NCBI RefSeq assembly: GCF_014655595.1
Contig: NZ_BNBL01000003.1
Span: 520,958-584,957, forward strand
Length of the DNA: 64,000 nucleotides
Source of the DNA: Streptomyces griseocarneus
GTDB lineage: Bacteria > Actinomycetota > Actinomycetes > Streptomycetales > Streptomycetaceae
Direction of reading: 5' to 3'
The translations under genes were made by a program, and so were the position numbers. Shown piece by piece: positions 15,942 to 24,695 of the stretch. Every line of letters begins with the position of its first letter. The stretch's first letter is position 1. The notes under the pieces are model-generated. The model was not told where the DNA came from. It made no database searches and saw only the letters and a program-made list of their open reading frames with translations.

Positions 15942-17476
15942 GGGCGGCCCGCCCAGGTGGGTGAGGCGGCGCGGGGGGAGACGGTGAGCGGCTGCTGGGA
16001 GCCGGCGGCGTGGGAGAAGGGGACGGAGGGGTCCGGGGCGGCGTGCTGGACGGGGGCGCGGGAGAGGACCTCGAGGTAGAGGGCGCCGAAGGCGGAGACG
16101 TTCTGCTCGACGGTGAAGAGCTCCAGGGCGCGGGCCCGGGCGGCGGCGCCCAGCCGGGCGCGGCGTTCGGGCTCGCGCAGCAGGGCGAGGCAGGCCTCGG
16201 CGAGGGCGCGCGGGTCCTGCGGGGGGACCACCAGGCCCGTACCGCCGATGACTTCGCGGACCGCGCCGGCGTCGGGCGAGACCGTGGCCCGGCCGCAGAA
16301 CATGGCCTCCGCCAGCGCCACAGGGAAGCCGTCGGCGGCTCCGGAGAGGATGACGACGTCGCCGGCGGCGTAGTCCTCGGGGCCGCAGGCCACTCCGTAG
16401 GAGACGCCGTCGGGCGTGCTGCCGGACGCGGGGGGCCGGCCGATCACCCTGAGGCGTACGTCCGGCTCGGCGACCCGCATCGTGGCCAGCGCCTCCCACA
16501 GGTGGGGCTCGACGTCGCCGCCCGCCCACACCAGGGCCGGTCCGCCGGCGGCGGTGTCGTTCAGGTCTCCCTCCCCCACCGCTTCGTAGAGGGTGGCGTC
16601 CATGCCGGGGTGGATCGTGCGCAGCCGGGCGCGGTCGGCGCCGCAGCGCTCCTGCCAGCGCCGGGCCTGGCCGTCGCCGGCGGTGATCAGGGCGGCCTCG
16701 GCGTAGACCTGGGCGGCCAGGCGGCGGTGGAAGGCCGACAGGAGGGTGCGTACGGGAAGGGAGAGCGCCTCGGTGCCGGCGAGGTAGTACTCGCGCAGGT
16801 GGACCTCGTACTCGGTGACGAGCAGGGGGGTACCGAAGAAGCGTTTGGCCAGCAGGCCCGGCAGGGCGGCGGGCCCGGCGGAGGTGGCGTGGCACAGGTC
16901 GACGGCGGCCAGGCCCCGGTCGCCGTCGGCGCTGCCGTACCAGTCGAGGGAGAGCGGTCGCAGCGCCCGTTCCAGGAAGCCGGAGACGACGAGGAGGTCG
17001 GCGACCTTGGTGCCGTAGGCGGCGGGGTGGGCGCCGGGGGCGCGGCAGGCGGTCTCGAGGGAGCGCAGGGCCAGTTCGGAGCGGAGGGCGGCGGCCAGGC
17101 CGCCTTCGTCGCGGGCGAGGTCGGCGAGTCCGTGCAGGCCGTCGGCGAAACGGTACGCCTGGTCACCGGGGAGCGTGATCGCCGCGGCCAGGTCCCCGAA
17201 GTGCCCGGCGAACCGGCGCCGCTGCTCCCGGCCGTAGGAGCCGTGGGCGCTCCCCACGCTCCCCGGCGCGGGGCCGCCCCACAGCGGGGCCGCCCGCACG
17301 CGGCGGACGTTGCCGGGCAGCGCGTGCCAACCGCTGTCCTCCTGGCGGGCGCTGCGGCTCAGGGCGTAGAGCTCGAAGTCGTGCTGGCCGAGTCCGCGCA
17401 CCAGATGGTCGCACCACTCCCCGCCCTCGCCGGCGGCATACGGATATCCGCCCTCGGAAAGCAGTCCCACACGCAC
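15938..17476 (-). CDS. PelF-like GT4 glycosyltransferase (DUF3492 type)
   Basis: 512 aa. The N-terminus MRVGLLSEGGYPY with EWCDHLVRGL is the DUF3492 start typical of PelF. The N-lobe ends in DLCHATSAGPAALPGLLAKR and PLLVTEYEVHLREYY. The C-lobe shows the GT4 nucleotide-sugar motif as DGFPVALAE, an EX7E in which the first Glu is Asp, followed by SPDAGAVREVIGGTGLVVPP. PelF is a cytosolic UDP-sugar-dependent polymerase of the Pel exopolysaccharide. The protein lacks a signal peptide or membrane helix, so it likely works with the coupled membrane protein downstream. It is first in a four-gene operon and is separated by 155 bp from the peptide-transporter operon upstream. Confidence 0.85.
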   Translation of the reverse strand: MRVGLLSEGGYPYAAGEGGEWCDHLVRGLGQHDFELYALSRSARQEDSGWHALPGNVRRVRAAPLWGGPAPGSVGSAHGSYGREQRRRFAGHFGDLAAAITLPGDQAYRFADGLHGLADLARDEGGLAAALRSELALRSLETACRAPGAHPAAYGTKVADLLVVSGFLERALRPLSLDWYGSADGDRGLAAVDLCHATSAGPAALPGLLAKRFFGTPLLVTEYEVHLREYYLAGTEALSLPVRTLLSAFHRRLAAQVYAEAALITAGDGQARRWQERCGADRARLRTIHPGMDATLYEAVGEGDLNDTAAGGPALVWAGGDVEPHLWEALATMRVAEPDVRLRVIGRPPASGSTPDGVSYGVACGPEDYAAGDVVILSGAADGFPVALAEAMFCGRATVSPDAGAVREVIGGTGLVVPPQDPRALAEACLALLREPERRARLGAAARARALELFTVEQNVSAFGALYLEVLSRAPVQHAAPDPSVPFSHAAGSQQPLTVSPRAASPTWAGRP

Positions 17477-17545
17477 GAACGCACCCCCGTTCTCCCTTGT
17501 CGGCAGCCGCCGTTACGGCAGCGGGGAGCACGCTATGCGCGCTTC

Positions 17546-17583
17546 CCGGTGGCGCGGCGGACGGTTGTCCGTCGCGCCACCGG
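17546..17583 (-). terminator. Terminator hairpin of the peptide ABC operon
   Basis: A 17-bp stem (17546-17562 with 17567-17583, one G-U pair) closes a ggtt loop. It lies 49 nt beyond the stop of the fused ATPase gene and before the glycosyltransferase gene. Confidence 0.7.
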
Positions 17584-17631
17584 AAGGGGTGAACAGGAGT
17601 GACTTTCCAACAGATGGGACGTTGTCTCGCG

Positions 17632-19272
17632 CTATGCAGCGGCTTCCGCCGGTTCGAGCACCGGCACCGCCGCCAGCAGGCCCTGGGTGTAGGCGTGCCG
17701 GGGTTCTTCGTAGACGGAGTCGGCCGGGCCCTCCTCCACGATCCGGCCGCCCCGCATCACCACGAGCCGGTCGCTGACCTGGCGTACGACGGCGAGGTCG
17801 TGGGCGATGAAGACCAGGGCCAGGCCCAGGTCCCGCTGCAACTCGCCCAGCAGCCGCACGACCTGCGCCTGGGTGGTCACGTCGAGCGCGGAGACGGGCT
17901 CGTCGCAGACGATCAGCTTCGGCTCGGGGGCCAGCGCCCGGGCGATGCCCACGCGCTGCCGCTGGCCGCCGCTGAACTCGTGCGGGTAGCGGTGGTAGGC
18001 CCCGGGGTCGAGCCCGACGCGCTCGAGCAGTTCCCTTACCCGCGCGGTGATCTGAGTGTCACCCAGCTTTCCGGCGGCCCGCAGCGGGTCGGCGATGGAC
18101 TCGCCGATGCTGCGGCGCGGGTTGAGCGAGGAGACCGGGTCCTGGAAGACCATCTGCAGTTCGCTGCGGAACGGGCGCAGCTCACGCTCCTTCAGGCCGC
18201 CGATGTCGCGGCCCCGGTAGCGCAGCTCGCCGGCGGTGGGCTCCAGCAGGCGCACCAGCATCCGGCCGAGCGTGGTCTTGCCGCTGCCGGACTCGCCGAC
18301 GACGCCGACGGTCTCGCCGGCCCGTACGGTCAGCGACACCTCGTCCACCGCGTCGACGGCCCGCTTGCCGCGCCCGAACCGCCGCGTCAGGCCCACGGCT
18401 TCGAGGAGCACGCCGTCGTCGTCCCCGCCCGCGCGCACGGCGGCGGGCCGGGTCTCACGGCGGACCCCGACGCGCGGGACGGCGGCCAGCAGGTCGCGGG
18501 TGTAGGTCTCGCGCGGCGTGCCGAGCACCTCGCGCAGCGGGCCGTGTTCGACGGCCCGCCCGTCCTTCATCACCAGCAGCTCGTCGACGCTGCCGGCCGC
18601 GACGCCGAGGTCGTGGGTGACCAGGATCAGGCCCATGCCGGTCTCCGCGCGCAGCTCGCGCAGCAGGCCGAGGATCTGGGCCTGGACGGTGACGTCGAGG
18701 GCGGTGGTGGGCTCGTCGGCGACCAGCAGGCGCGGTTCGCAGGCCAGGGCCATGGCGATGAGGGCGCGCTGGCGCATGCCGCCGCTGAACTCGTGCGGGC
18801 GGAAGCGGGCGCGGCGGGCCGCGTCCGGGATGCCCACGCGGTCGAGGACCTCGGCCGCGCGGGCCCGGGCGGCCCGGCGGGAGGCGTCGCGGTGGTGGAC
18901 GCGGTAGACCTCGGCGATCTGGTCGCCGACGGCCTGGTACGGGTCCAGGGAGGAGAGCGGGTCCTGGAAGACCATGGCCGCCACCGCGCCGCGCAGCCGG
19001 CGCAGCCCGGCGTCGTCGGCCGCCCCCACGTCGTGCCCGGCGACGGTCACCGAGCCGGTGACGCGGGCGCCGGTGCCCCGGTGCAGGCCCAGCAGCGCGT
19101 AGGCGGCGGTGGACTTGCCGGAGCCGGACTCGCCGACGATGCCGAGGGACCCGCCGGGCGGGAGGGTGAAGGACAGGCCGTCGACGGCCCTGACGAGAGG
19201 GTCGTCCGGGCCGGGACCGGCGGGGAAGGAGACGGACAGGCCGTCGACCGCCACCAGCGGCTCGGTCGTCAT
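17632..19272 (-). CDS. Fused dual ATPase of a peptide/nickel-type ABC importer (DppD-DppF type)
   Basis: 546 aa from ATG 19272. Two complete ABC ATPase domains lie in one chain. The first has Walker [11 protein letters not shown], signature FSGGMRQRA and Walker [13 protein letters not shown]; the second has [19 protein letters not shown] and [12 protein letters not shown]. Each ends in a short Opp/Dpp C-terminal extension ([22 protein letters not shown]). It should energise import of oligopeptides or similar cargo through the two permeases encoded just upstream. The start overlaps the permease stop by 4 nt (ATGA). The longer frame further upstream reads through permease sequence in another frame and is not real. 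Confidence 0.93.
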   Translation of the reverse strand: MTTEPLVAVDGLSVSFPAGPGPDDPLVRAVDGLSFTLPPGGSLGIVGESGSGKSTAAYALLGLHRGTGARVTGSVTVAGHDVGAADDAGLRRLRGAVAAMVFQDPLSSLDPYQAVGDQIAEVYRVHHRDASRRAARARAAEVLDRVGIPDAARRARFRPHEFSGGMRQRALIAMALACEPRLLVADEPTTALDVTVQAQILGLLRELRAETGMGLILVTHDLGVAAGSVDELLVMKDGRAVEHGPLREVLGTPRETYTRDLLAAVPRVGVRRETRPAAVRAGGDDDGVLLEAVGLTRRFGRGKRAVDAVDEVSLTVRAGETVGVVGESGSGKTTLGRMLVRLLEPTAGELRYRGRDIGGLKERELRPFRSELQMVFQDPVSSLNPRRSIGESIADPLRAAGKLGDTQITARVRELLERVGLDPGAYHRYPHEFSGGQRQRVGIARALAPEPKLIVCDEPVSALDVTTQAQVVRLLGELQRDLGLALVFIAHDLAVVRQVSDRLVVMRGGRIVEEGPADSVYEEPRHAYTQGLLAAVPVLEPAEAAA

Positions 19273-20258
19273 CGCAGGGCCACCCTTCGGTCGGCGGCGG
19301 CGTAGAGCACGTCCGCCACGATGTTGGCGACGACGACGGCGGTGCCGGTGACCGTCACCACGGCGACGACCACGGGCAGGTCGAGGCTCTTGGTGGCGTG
19401 CACCAGCAGCTGCCCGATCCCGGGCAGGCCGAACATCATCTCGGTGAGCACCGCGTTGCCGAACATCGACCCGAAGTCGGCGGCCGACAGCGCGATGACG
19501 GGCGCGACGGCGCCGCGCAGGGCGTGCCGCCCGATGAGCGAGCGCTCGCCGACGCCGTAGGCGCGGAAGGTGCGGATGTGGTCCTCCGCCAGCGTCTCCA
19601 GCATCGAGGAGCGGGTCAGCCGGGCGTACTTCGCCGACTCCAGCAGCCCGAGCGCGGCCCACGGCAGCAGCATGTTCCAGGCCCACTGCTCGGGGTCGTC
19701 GGTGAGCGGCACGTAGGTCGGGAAGGGCAGCCACGCCAGGTAGGCGCAGAAGAGCATCAGCAGGCCGAGGCCGCTGATGAAGACCGGGGTGGCCGTTCCG
19801 GCGAGGGTGAGCCAGGTCAGCACCCGTTCGGTGATCCCGCCGCGGCGCAGCGCGGACAGCAGGCCGGTGCCGGTGCCCAGCAGCAGCCACACGGCCATGG
19901 CGCCGACCGCGAGCGAGGCGGTGGCCGGCAGCCGCTCGAGGAGCATGTCGGTGACCTGCTGGTTGTTCTGGTACGACAAGCCGAAGCACGGCGCGTCGCA
20001 GTGCAGGACGCCGGCGCCGGTGGAGTAGTCGTGGCCCGCGACGATGCCCTGCAGGAAGTGCCAGTACTGGGTGTACACGGGGTCGCCGAGGGAGAGCTGC
20101 TCCCGGACCTGGGCGATCTGCTCGGTGTTGCAGCGCGGGCCGCAGGCCAGGCGGGCGGGGTCGCCGGGGGCGATGTAGAAGGTCGCGTAGACGACGGCGG
20201 TGAGCACGAGGACGACGACGAGCGCGCCGGCGGCGCGCCGCAGGAGGTATCCGGTCAT
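19269..20258 (-). CDS. Peptide ABC transporter permease, DppB type
   Basis: 329 aa from ATG 20258. The N-terminal helix of the DppB/OppB family is present (LLRRAAGALVVVLVLTAVVY), followed by FYIAPGDPA and a periplasmic-type segment with two close Cys residues (ACGPRCN). About six hydrophobic segments follow, with a coupling-helix region (EDHIRTFRAYGVGERSLIGRHALRGAVAP) and a family motif (EMMFGLPGIGQLL). It forms the channel with the DppC-like protein. It overlaps both neighbours by four bases. Its place after, not before, the DppC-type gene is the reverse of the usual B-C order. Confidence 0.92.
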   Translation of the reverse strand: MTGYLLRRAAGALVVVLVLTAVVYATFYIAPGDPARLACGPRCNTEQIAQVREQLSLGDPVYTQYWHFLQGIVAGHDYSTGAGVLHCDAPCFGLSYQNNQQVTDMLLERLPATASLAVGAMAVWLLLGTGTGLLSALRRGGITERVLTWLTLAGTATPVFISGLGLLMLFCAYLAWLPFPTYVPLTDDPEQWAWNMLLPWAALGLLESAKYARLTRSSMLETLAEDHIRTFRAYGVGERSLIGRHALRGAVAPVIALSAADFGSMFGNAVLTEMMFGLPGIGQLLVHATKSLDLPVVVAVVTVTGTAVVVANIVADVLYAAADRRVALR

Positions 20259-21259
20259 GCCACGCCCTCCGCGCCGCTCTTGCGCGTCGCGCGCCGGCTT
20301 CTGCCGACGCGGAGCCGTGAGGCCTCGCGCGGGTCGAGTGCCGTGCGCACCCCGTCGCCGAGGACGGTGAAGGCCAGCGTGGTGACGAACAGCATGAGCG
20401 CCGGCAGCACCACGTACATGGGGTCGGCGCGGAACCACGTGGTGGCCGACGAGAGCATGTGGCCCCAGGAGGGGGTCGGGGGCTTCACGCCGACTCCGAG
20501 GAAGGACATGCTCGCCTCGAGCACGATGTTGGTGGGCAGCAGGACGGCCGCGTAGGTGATCACGGGTGCGGCCAGCGAGGGCAGCAGTTCGCGCCGGGCC
20601 ACCCGCCAGGTGGAGCCGCCGGTCAGCCGGGCGGCCGAGACGAAGTCGAGCTTCTTCAGGCCGAGGGTCTGGGCGCGCACGAGCCGTGCCATGCCGCCCC
20701 ACTGCAGCAGGCCGATGGCGATCGCGAGCAGCAGCGGGCGGGGGAAGTCCGCCGGGACGACGGCCATCAGGGCGATGGCGAAGACCAGCAGCGGCATCGC
20801 GACCATCACATCGGTGATGTGGGTGAGCACGCTCTCGACGAAGCGGTTGCCGAGCGCGGCCCCGAGGCCGATGCCGACGCCGATGAGGATCTGGACGAGG
20901 GTCGCGCCGACGGCGACGAGCAGCGAGACGCGGGCGCCGTACAGGAGGCGGACGAACAGGTCGCGGCCGGTGCCGGGTTCGACGCCCAGCCAGTGCTCGG
21001 CGCTGATGCCGCCGAGGTCGCCGAGGGGCACGCCGCCGCGGGCGGAGTCGACGAGGGTGTCGTGGTAGGCGTTCGGGTCCTGGCCCTCGAGCGCGGCCAG
21101 CAGGGGCGCGCCGACGGCGAGGAGGACGAGCAGGCCCAGCACGGCGGCGGCCGCGAGCGCGGACCTGCGCGCCCTCAGCCGCCGCCAGACCTGCCGGGCG
21201 CCGGAGGCGGGAGCGGCTCCCGCCTCCGGTTCCTGGGTGGTGATCAGGTCCGTCGTCAC
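20255..21259 (-). CDS. Peptide ABC transporter permease, DppC type
   Basis: 334 aa. After a short cytosolic N-terminus comes the OppC_N region with the first helix, then HWLGVEPGTGRDLFVRLLYGARVSL, the classic DppC start of the permease core. The EAA-type loop is DFVSAARLTGGSTWRVARRE, and SFLGVGVKPPTPSWG near the end is diagnostic of DppC/OppC. It pairs with the DppB-like permease encoded downstream. Start and stop overlap the substrate-binding and DppB genes by 4 nt each, so the whole unit is translationally coupled. The basic C-tail (RLRVGRSRRATRKS) is cytosolic. Confidence 0.93.
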   Translation of the reverse strand: MTTDLITTQEPEAGAAPASGARQVWRRLRARRSALAAAAVLGLLVLLAVGAPLLAALEGQDPNAYHDTLVDSARGGVPLGDLGGISAEHWLGVEPGTGRDLFVRLLYGARVSLLVAVGATLVQILIGVGIGLGAALGNRFVESVLTHITDVMVAMPLLVFAIALMAVVPADFPRPLLLAIAIGLLQWGGMARLVRAQTLGLKKLDFVSAARLTGGSTWRVARRELLPSLAAPVITYAAVLLPTNIVLEASMSFLGVGVKPPTPSWGHMLSSATTWFRADPMYVVLPALMLFVTTLAFTVLGDGVRTALDPREASRLRVGRSRRATRKSGAEGVA

Positions 21260-22974
21260 TTGACCGCGACCTGCGAGATGTCCAGGACGCCGGTCCAGTT
21301 GCTGATGACGACGTTCTTGACGTCCTTGCCGTAGAGGCGCTTGTAGACGGGGTGGAAGAGCGGCACGGTCAGGGCCTGCTCGCCGATCTTCTTGTCGAGG
21401 GCGCCCCAGCGCCGCGCGGCCGCGTCATGGTCGGTGATCTTGTTGATCTCGTCGATCTCGTCGTTGATCTTCGAGTCGTCGAGGCGGGAGGCGTTGAAGT
21501 TGTAGCCGTCCTTCACGATCTGCCGGCCGTCGAAGATCGGCGCCAGGAAGGGGCCGCCGGAGGGCCAGTCGGCACCCCAGTGGGCGAGGAAGAGGCCCGG
21601 CTGCTTGTCGACGCTGTGGACCTTCTCCTCGTAGTCGTTGTCCTCCAGCGCCTCGAGCTTGACCTTGATCCCGGCGTCCTTGAGGGCGGCCTGGATGGCG
21701 GTCGCGATCTCGGGGCTGGTCTCAAAGTTCTGGGCCGTGGAGTGGGTGAGGGTGATCTCCAGGCCGTCCTCGTGACCCGCCTCCTTCAGCAGCTCCTTGG
21801 CCTTGGCCGCGTCGCCCTTGGCGCCCGCCGGGAAGTGGTCGTGGGCGGTGTACCCGAAGGACTTCTGGTTGGGCAGGAACGTGGTCGCGGGCTCGGCGAG
21901 CGAGGAGCCGCCGGCGGCGTTGACGACGCTGGTGCGGTTGATCGCGTAGGCGATCGCCTGGCGCACCTTCGGGTCGTCGAAGGGCTTGGCCTTGGGGTTG
22001 AACGCCAGGTAGTTGGTGTAGCCGAAGTGGCCGGTGCCGACCCGGCCGGCGAGCTTCTTGTCGCCGGTGACCTGGGCGAGTTCGGCCGGGCCGAGGTTGG
22101 TGTCGGTGGTGACCGCGGCGGCGTCGGCGCCGGAGCCCGTGGACAGCCGCTGGTTGATGACCGCCGGGGACAGGCCCGACTTCACCTCGATCCGGTCGGG
22201 GTAGGCGTGCCGCTCCTTGTCCGTCTCCTCGGACCAGTGCGGGTTGCGCTCCAGCGTCAGCTGCTCGCCGTCGCCCACGTTCTTGACGACCTTGTACGGG
22301 CCGGAGGAGACCGGGTGCTCGGCGTACTTGGCGCCGGTGTCCTTGGCCTTGGGCACGGGGGCGAACTGGGTGGAGGTGGCGAAGTAGGGGAAGTCGCCCT
22401 CGGACTTCTTCAGCTTGAAGACGATCGTCTTCGCGTCGGGCGTCTCGATGGAGTCGAGGCCCTTCTTCTCCTTGTACGGGCCCTGGTAGGTGTCGCCGCC
22501 GATCAGCCAGTCGCGCAAGTAGGGGGCGCCGCCGGAGAGTTCGGCGGCGAACGAGCGCTCCACGCCGTACTTGACGTCGGCGGAGGTGATGGGCGAGCCG
22601 TCCTCGAACTTCAGCCCGTCCTTGAGCCTGTACGTCCAGGTCTTCGCGTCGTCGCTGGGCGTGCCGGTGTCCGTGGCGAGGTCGGGGACGACCTTGGTGC
22701 CCTCGGCGCCGTTCTCGCGGTTGCGGGTGGTCAGGGTGCGGTAGACGAGCGAGGGGACGTTGCCGCCGCCGGAGGTGTAGAGGCGCGCGGGGTCGAACTG
22801 CTTCTGCGGCGCTCTGTTGAGGACCGTGAGCGTGCCGCCCTTCTCGGGCGCGCCGTCGGCGCCGCCGCCCTGGGCGTCGCTCTCCTTCGGGCCGCACGCC
22901 GCCGCGCCGCCGGCCAGGACCACACTGACGGCGGCCGCGGCCACCCGACGGGATATGACGGACATCTGACGCAT
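21256..22974 (-). CDS. Peptide ABC transporter substrate-binding lipoprotein (SBP family 5)
   Basis: 572 aa from ATG 22974; another ATG three codons later is possible. A Lys/Arg-poor but typical signal segment ends in a lipobox (LAGGAAAC), so the protein is anchored outside the membrane. It has the SBP_bac_5 layout: TLTVLNRAPQKQFDPARLY, FEDGSPITSADVKYGVERSF, a central FNPKAKPFDDPKVRQAIAYAIN motif, and a C-terminal YKRLYGKDVKNVVISNW. It captures oligopeptides or related solutes for the permeases behind it. It is first in the operon but is preceded by a 30-codon ORF 165 bp upstream. The cargo cannot be deduced from sequence. Confidence 0.92.
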   Translation of the reverse strand: MRQMSVISRRVAAAAVSVVLAGGAAACGPKESDAQGGGADGAPEKGGTLTVLNRAPQKQFDPARLYTSGGGNVPSLVYRTLTTRNRENGAEGTKVVPDLATDTGTPSDDAKTWTYRLKDGLKFEDGSPITSADVKYGVERSFAAELSGGAPYLRDWLIGGDTYQGPYKEKKGLDSIETPDAKTIVFKLKKSEGDFPYFATSTQFAPVPKAKDTGAKYAEHPVSSGPYKVVKNVGDGEQLTLERNPHWSEETDKERHAYPDRIEVKSGLSPAVINQRLSTGSGADAAAVTTDTNLGPAELAQVTGDKKLAGRVGTGHFGYTNYLAFNPKAKPFDDPKVRQAIAYAINRTSVVNAAGGSSLAEPATTFLPNQKSFGYTAHDHFPAGAKGDAAKAKELLKEAGHEDGLEITLTHSTAQNFETSPEIATAIQAALKDAGIKVKLEALEDNDYEEKVHSVDKQPGLFLAHWGADWPSGGPFLAPIFDGRQIVKDGYNFNASRLDDSKINDEIDEINKITDHDAAARRWGALDKKIGEQALTVPLFHPVYKRLYGKDVKNVVISNWTGVLDISQVAVK

Positions 22975-23138
22975 GACAGGTAGGGCCTTTCGCGGGAAGC
23001 GAGGTGAAGGAGAGCGCGAGGCACCCACGGAAGGCGGTCGGGAAGAGCACACGGGAAGCACCGCGGACCGCCCCCGGCGGACGCGACGCTGAAGAACGCG
23101 ATTGCGCGTGAAGGGGGATCGCCGGAAGGGAGTACTTC

Positions 23139-23231
23139 TCAGCGACAGTGAATGTCGGCGACCGCGTGTGCGGCCACGCCGATCAGCGCCAGCTGGAAGC
23201 CGGCGTTCTCGGAGGCGTGGCGGTGCGACAT
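23139..23231 (-). CDS. 30-residue upstream ORF (putative leader peptide) of the peptide transporter operon
   Basis: A 30-codon ORF begins MSHRHASENAGFQLAL and ends ADIHCR; I know no family for it. Codon third positions are almost all G or C, as in real genes here. A TTGCCA box, 17-bp spacer and CAGTCT box end 7 nt before the ATG, so it would be the first ORF of a leaderless transcript that continues into the substrate-binding gene. It could act as a regulatory leader (attenuation or ribosome stalling) or encode a small functional peptide; I cannot tell which. The 165 bp to the next start contain no other ORF I trust. Confidence 0.55.
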   Translation of the reverse strand: MSHRHASENAGFQLALIGVAAHAVADIHCR

Positions 23232-23238
23232 GCGAAGA

Positions 23239-23267
23239 AGACTGAACGAATTTTCGGCCCGTGGCAA
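23239..23267 (-). promoter_or_regulatory. Promoter upstream of the 30-codon ORF and peptide transporter
   Basis: On the minus strand a TTGCCA -35 box (23267-23262), 17-bp spacer and CAGTCT -10 box (23244-23239) precede the ATG at 23231 by 7 nt. The -10 deviates from TANNNT at its first base. Confidence 0.45.
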
Positions 23268-23309
23268 AGGTGTCTCACATCGGGAGACGGAAAATCTCGC
23301 ATACGAAGA

Positions 23310-23333
23310 CGCGCGCCGGCCGTCCGGCGCGCG
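23310..23333 (-). terminator. Terminator hairpin after the DUF3152 gene
   Basis: A 10-bp stem (cgcgcgccgg with ccggcgcgcg) and 4-nt loop lie 19 nt beyond the stop codon on the minus strand. Confidence 0.7.
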
Positions 23334-23351
23334 GGCGAGGGGGCGAGGGAC

Positions 23352-24695
23352 TCAGGACGACGAGCCGGCCGCCTCCGGGTGCGGCCAGGGGTTGGGGCGG
23401 CAGGTCTTGCCGTCCGTGGTGAGGAACTTCGTCTGCTGCATCATCACGGGGGCGAGCGCGCCCTCCTCGGAGCAGGACTCGTGGTCGTGGCCGAGCCGGT
23501 GGCCGACCTCGTGGTTGATGAGCATCTCGCGGTAGAGGTGCATCCGGTCGCCGTAGGTCTGCGAGCCCTGCGCCCAGCGGTAGGCGTTGATCATCACCCG
23601 GTCGGTCGCCGCGGAGTCGCAGGAGACGTTGTCCTCGGTGGTGTCCAGGCCGGACTTGGCGCACCAGGTGGCGGTCGTGCCCGGGCTGGCCAGGGTGACC
23701 ACGAAGTCGGCCTTGCCCGAGGAGACGCGCTCGAAGGTGCGCTTGCCCCCGTGGCCCCAGCTGCGGTCGTCGTTGAGGGTGCGGTGCACGGCGGAGGCGA
23801 AGAGCGCGCCGTCCAGCGGCAGCCCCTTCTCCACGTCAACGCGGTATCGCAGCACTTCACCCTTACCAGGGGCCTTGTCGCCGCCCTCGACGGTCTCGAA
23901 TTCACCCGTGGCGCTCGCCTTGGCGTCCAGCGGGTACGCGCGCGCCATCTTCTGCTCGTACGTGGCGGGGATCGCGACGCCACCGTTGGGCGTCGGTCTG
24001 CTGTCCGAGCGGGACGCGGCATCCGGGCCGCCGCGCTTCCCGACGTCCATGGAGCGCGCCTGCGCCTTGCTCTCGGTGGTCTCCTCGACCTGCCCGGCCA
24101 CCGTGACCGCCAGCACGGCCGTCACCACGGCGGCGGCCACCCCGGTCACCGTCCGGGCCACGGCACCGCCCGGCCCGCGCGAGGCGCTCTCGGCCCGGGC
24201 CGCCGCACGGCCCCGCGGCCGTCCTGGCCGGCCGTCCGGCGCGGCCGGCCGGGTGCGGGTGGCGACGGCAGGGCCGCCGGGGCTGAAGCCGGTGGCGGAG
24301 TGGGTGGGGCCGGAGGGCTGCCGGCCGGCCGGGGCGGCCTGGGCGCGCTGGGCGCCGATGACGCCCCAGCCGGCGGCCTGCTCGCGTCCGGCGGCGTCCC
24401 GGTCCGGGCCGGAGCCCGTCCGCAGGCCGGCGCTGAAGCCGGCGTCGTAGTCGGGACCGAAGCCCGCGTCGAAGCCGGGGCCGAGGTCGGGGCCGAAGCC
24501 CGCGTCGAAGTCGGCCGCGAGCACCGCGGCGTCGTCGCCGGAGGCCCCTCCGCGCCTGCGCCCCGAGCCCGGGCCGGGCACCGGCGGCAGCGCCCCGGGT
24601 CCGTGGTCGGACGTTCCCGGACCGTCCGGGACGCGGCCGGAGCCTGCGGCGGAGCCTTGGCGGGGCCGGTCGGCGCGTGCGCTGTGTTTACCCAC
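23352..24695 (-). CDS. DUF3152 zincin-like membrane-anchored protein
   Basis: 447 aa. About 180 N-terminal residues are low-complexity (Gly, Pro, Ala, Asp), including repeats of the type FDAGFGPD. One transmembrane helix follows (GVAAAVVTAVLAVTVAG). The extracellular C-terminal domain carries HEVGHRLGH, a full HExxHxxGH metzincin-like zinc site, plus two conserved Cys-containing stretches (WCAKSGLDTTEDNVSC; CSEEGALAPVMMQQTKF). DUF3152 occurs in most actinobacteria (Rv3207c in M. tuberculosis); its substrate is unknown, and a secreted metalloprotease role is inferred from the motif. Its start overlaps the hydrolase gene upstream by 8 bp. Confidence 0.88.
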   Translation of the reverse strand: MGKHSARADRPRQGSAAGSGRVPDGPGTSDHGPGALPPVPGPGSGRRRGGASGDDAAVLAADFDAGFGPDLGPGFDAGFGPDYDAGFSAGLRTGSGPDRDAAGREQAAGWGVIGAQRAQAAPAGRQPSGPTHSATGFSPGGPAVATRTRPAAPDGRPGRPRGRAAARAESASRGPGGAVARTVTGVAAAVVTAVLAVTVAGQVEETTESKAQARSMDVGKRGGPDAASRSDSRPTPNGGVAIPATYEQKMARAYPLDAKASATGEFETVEGGDKAPGKGEVLRYRVDVEKGLPLDGALFASAVHRTLNDDRSWGHGGKRTFERVSSGKADFVVTLASPGTTATWCAKSGLDTTEDNVSCDSAATDRVMINAYRWAQGSQTYGDRMHLYREMLINHEVGHRLGHDHESCSEEGALAPVMMQQTKFLTTDGKTCRPNPWPHPEAAGSSS

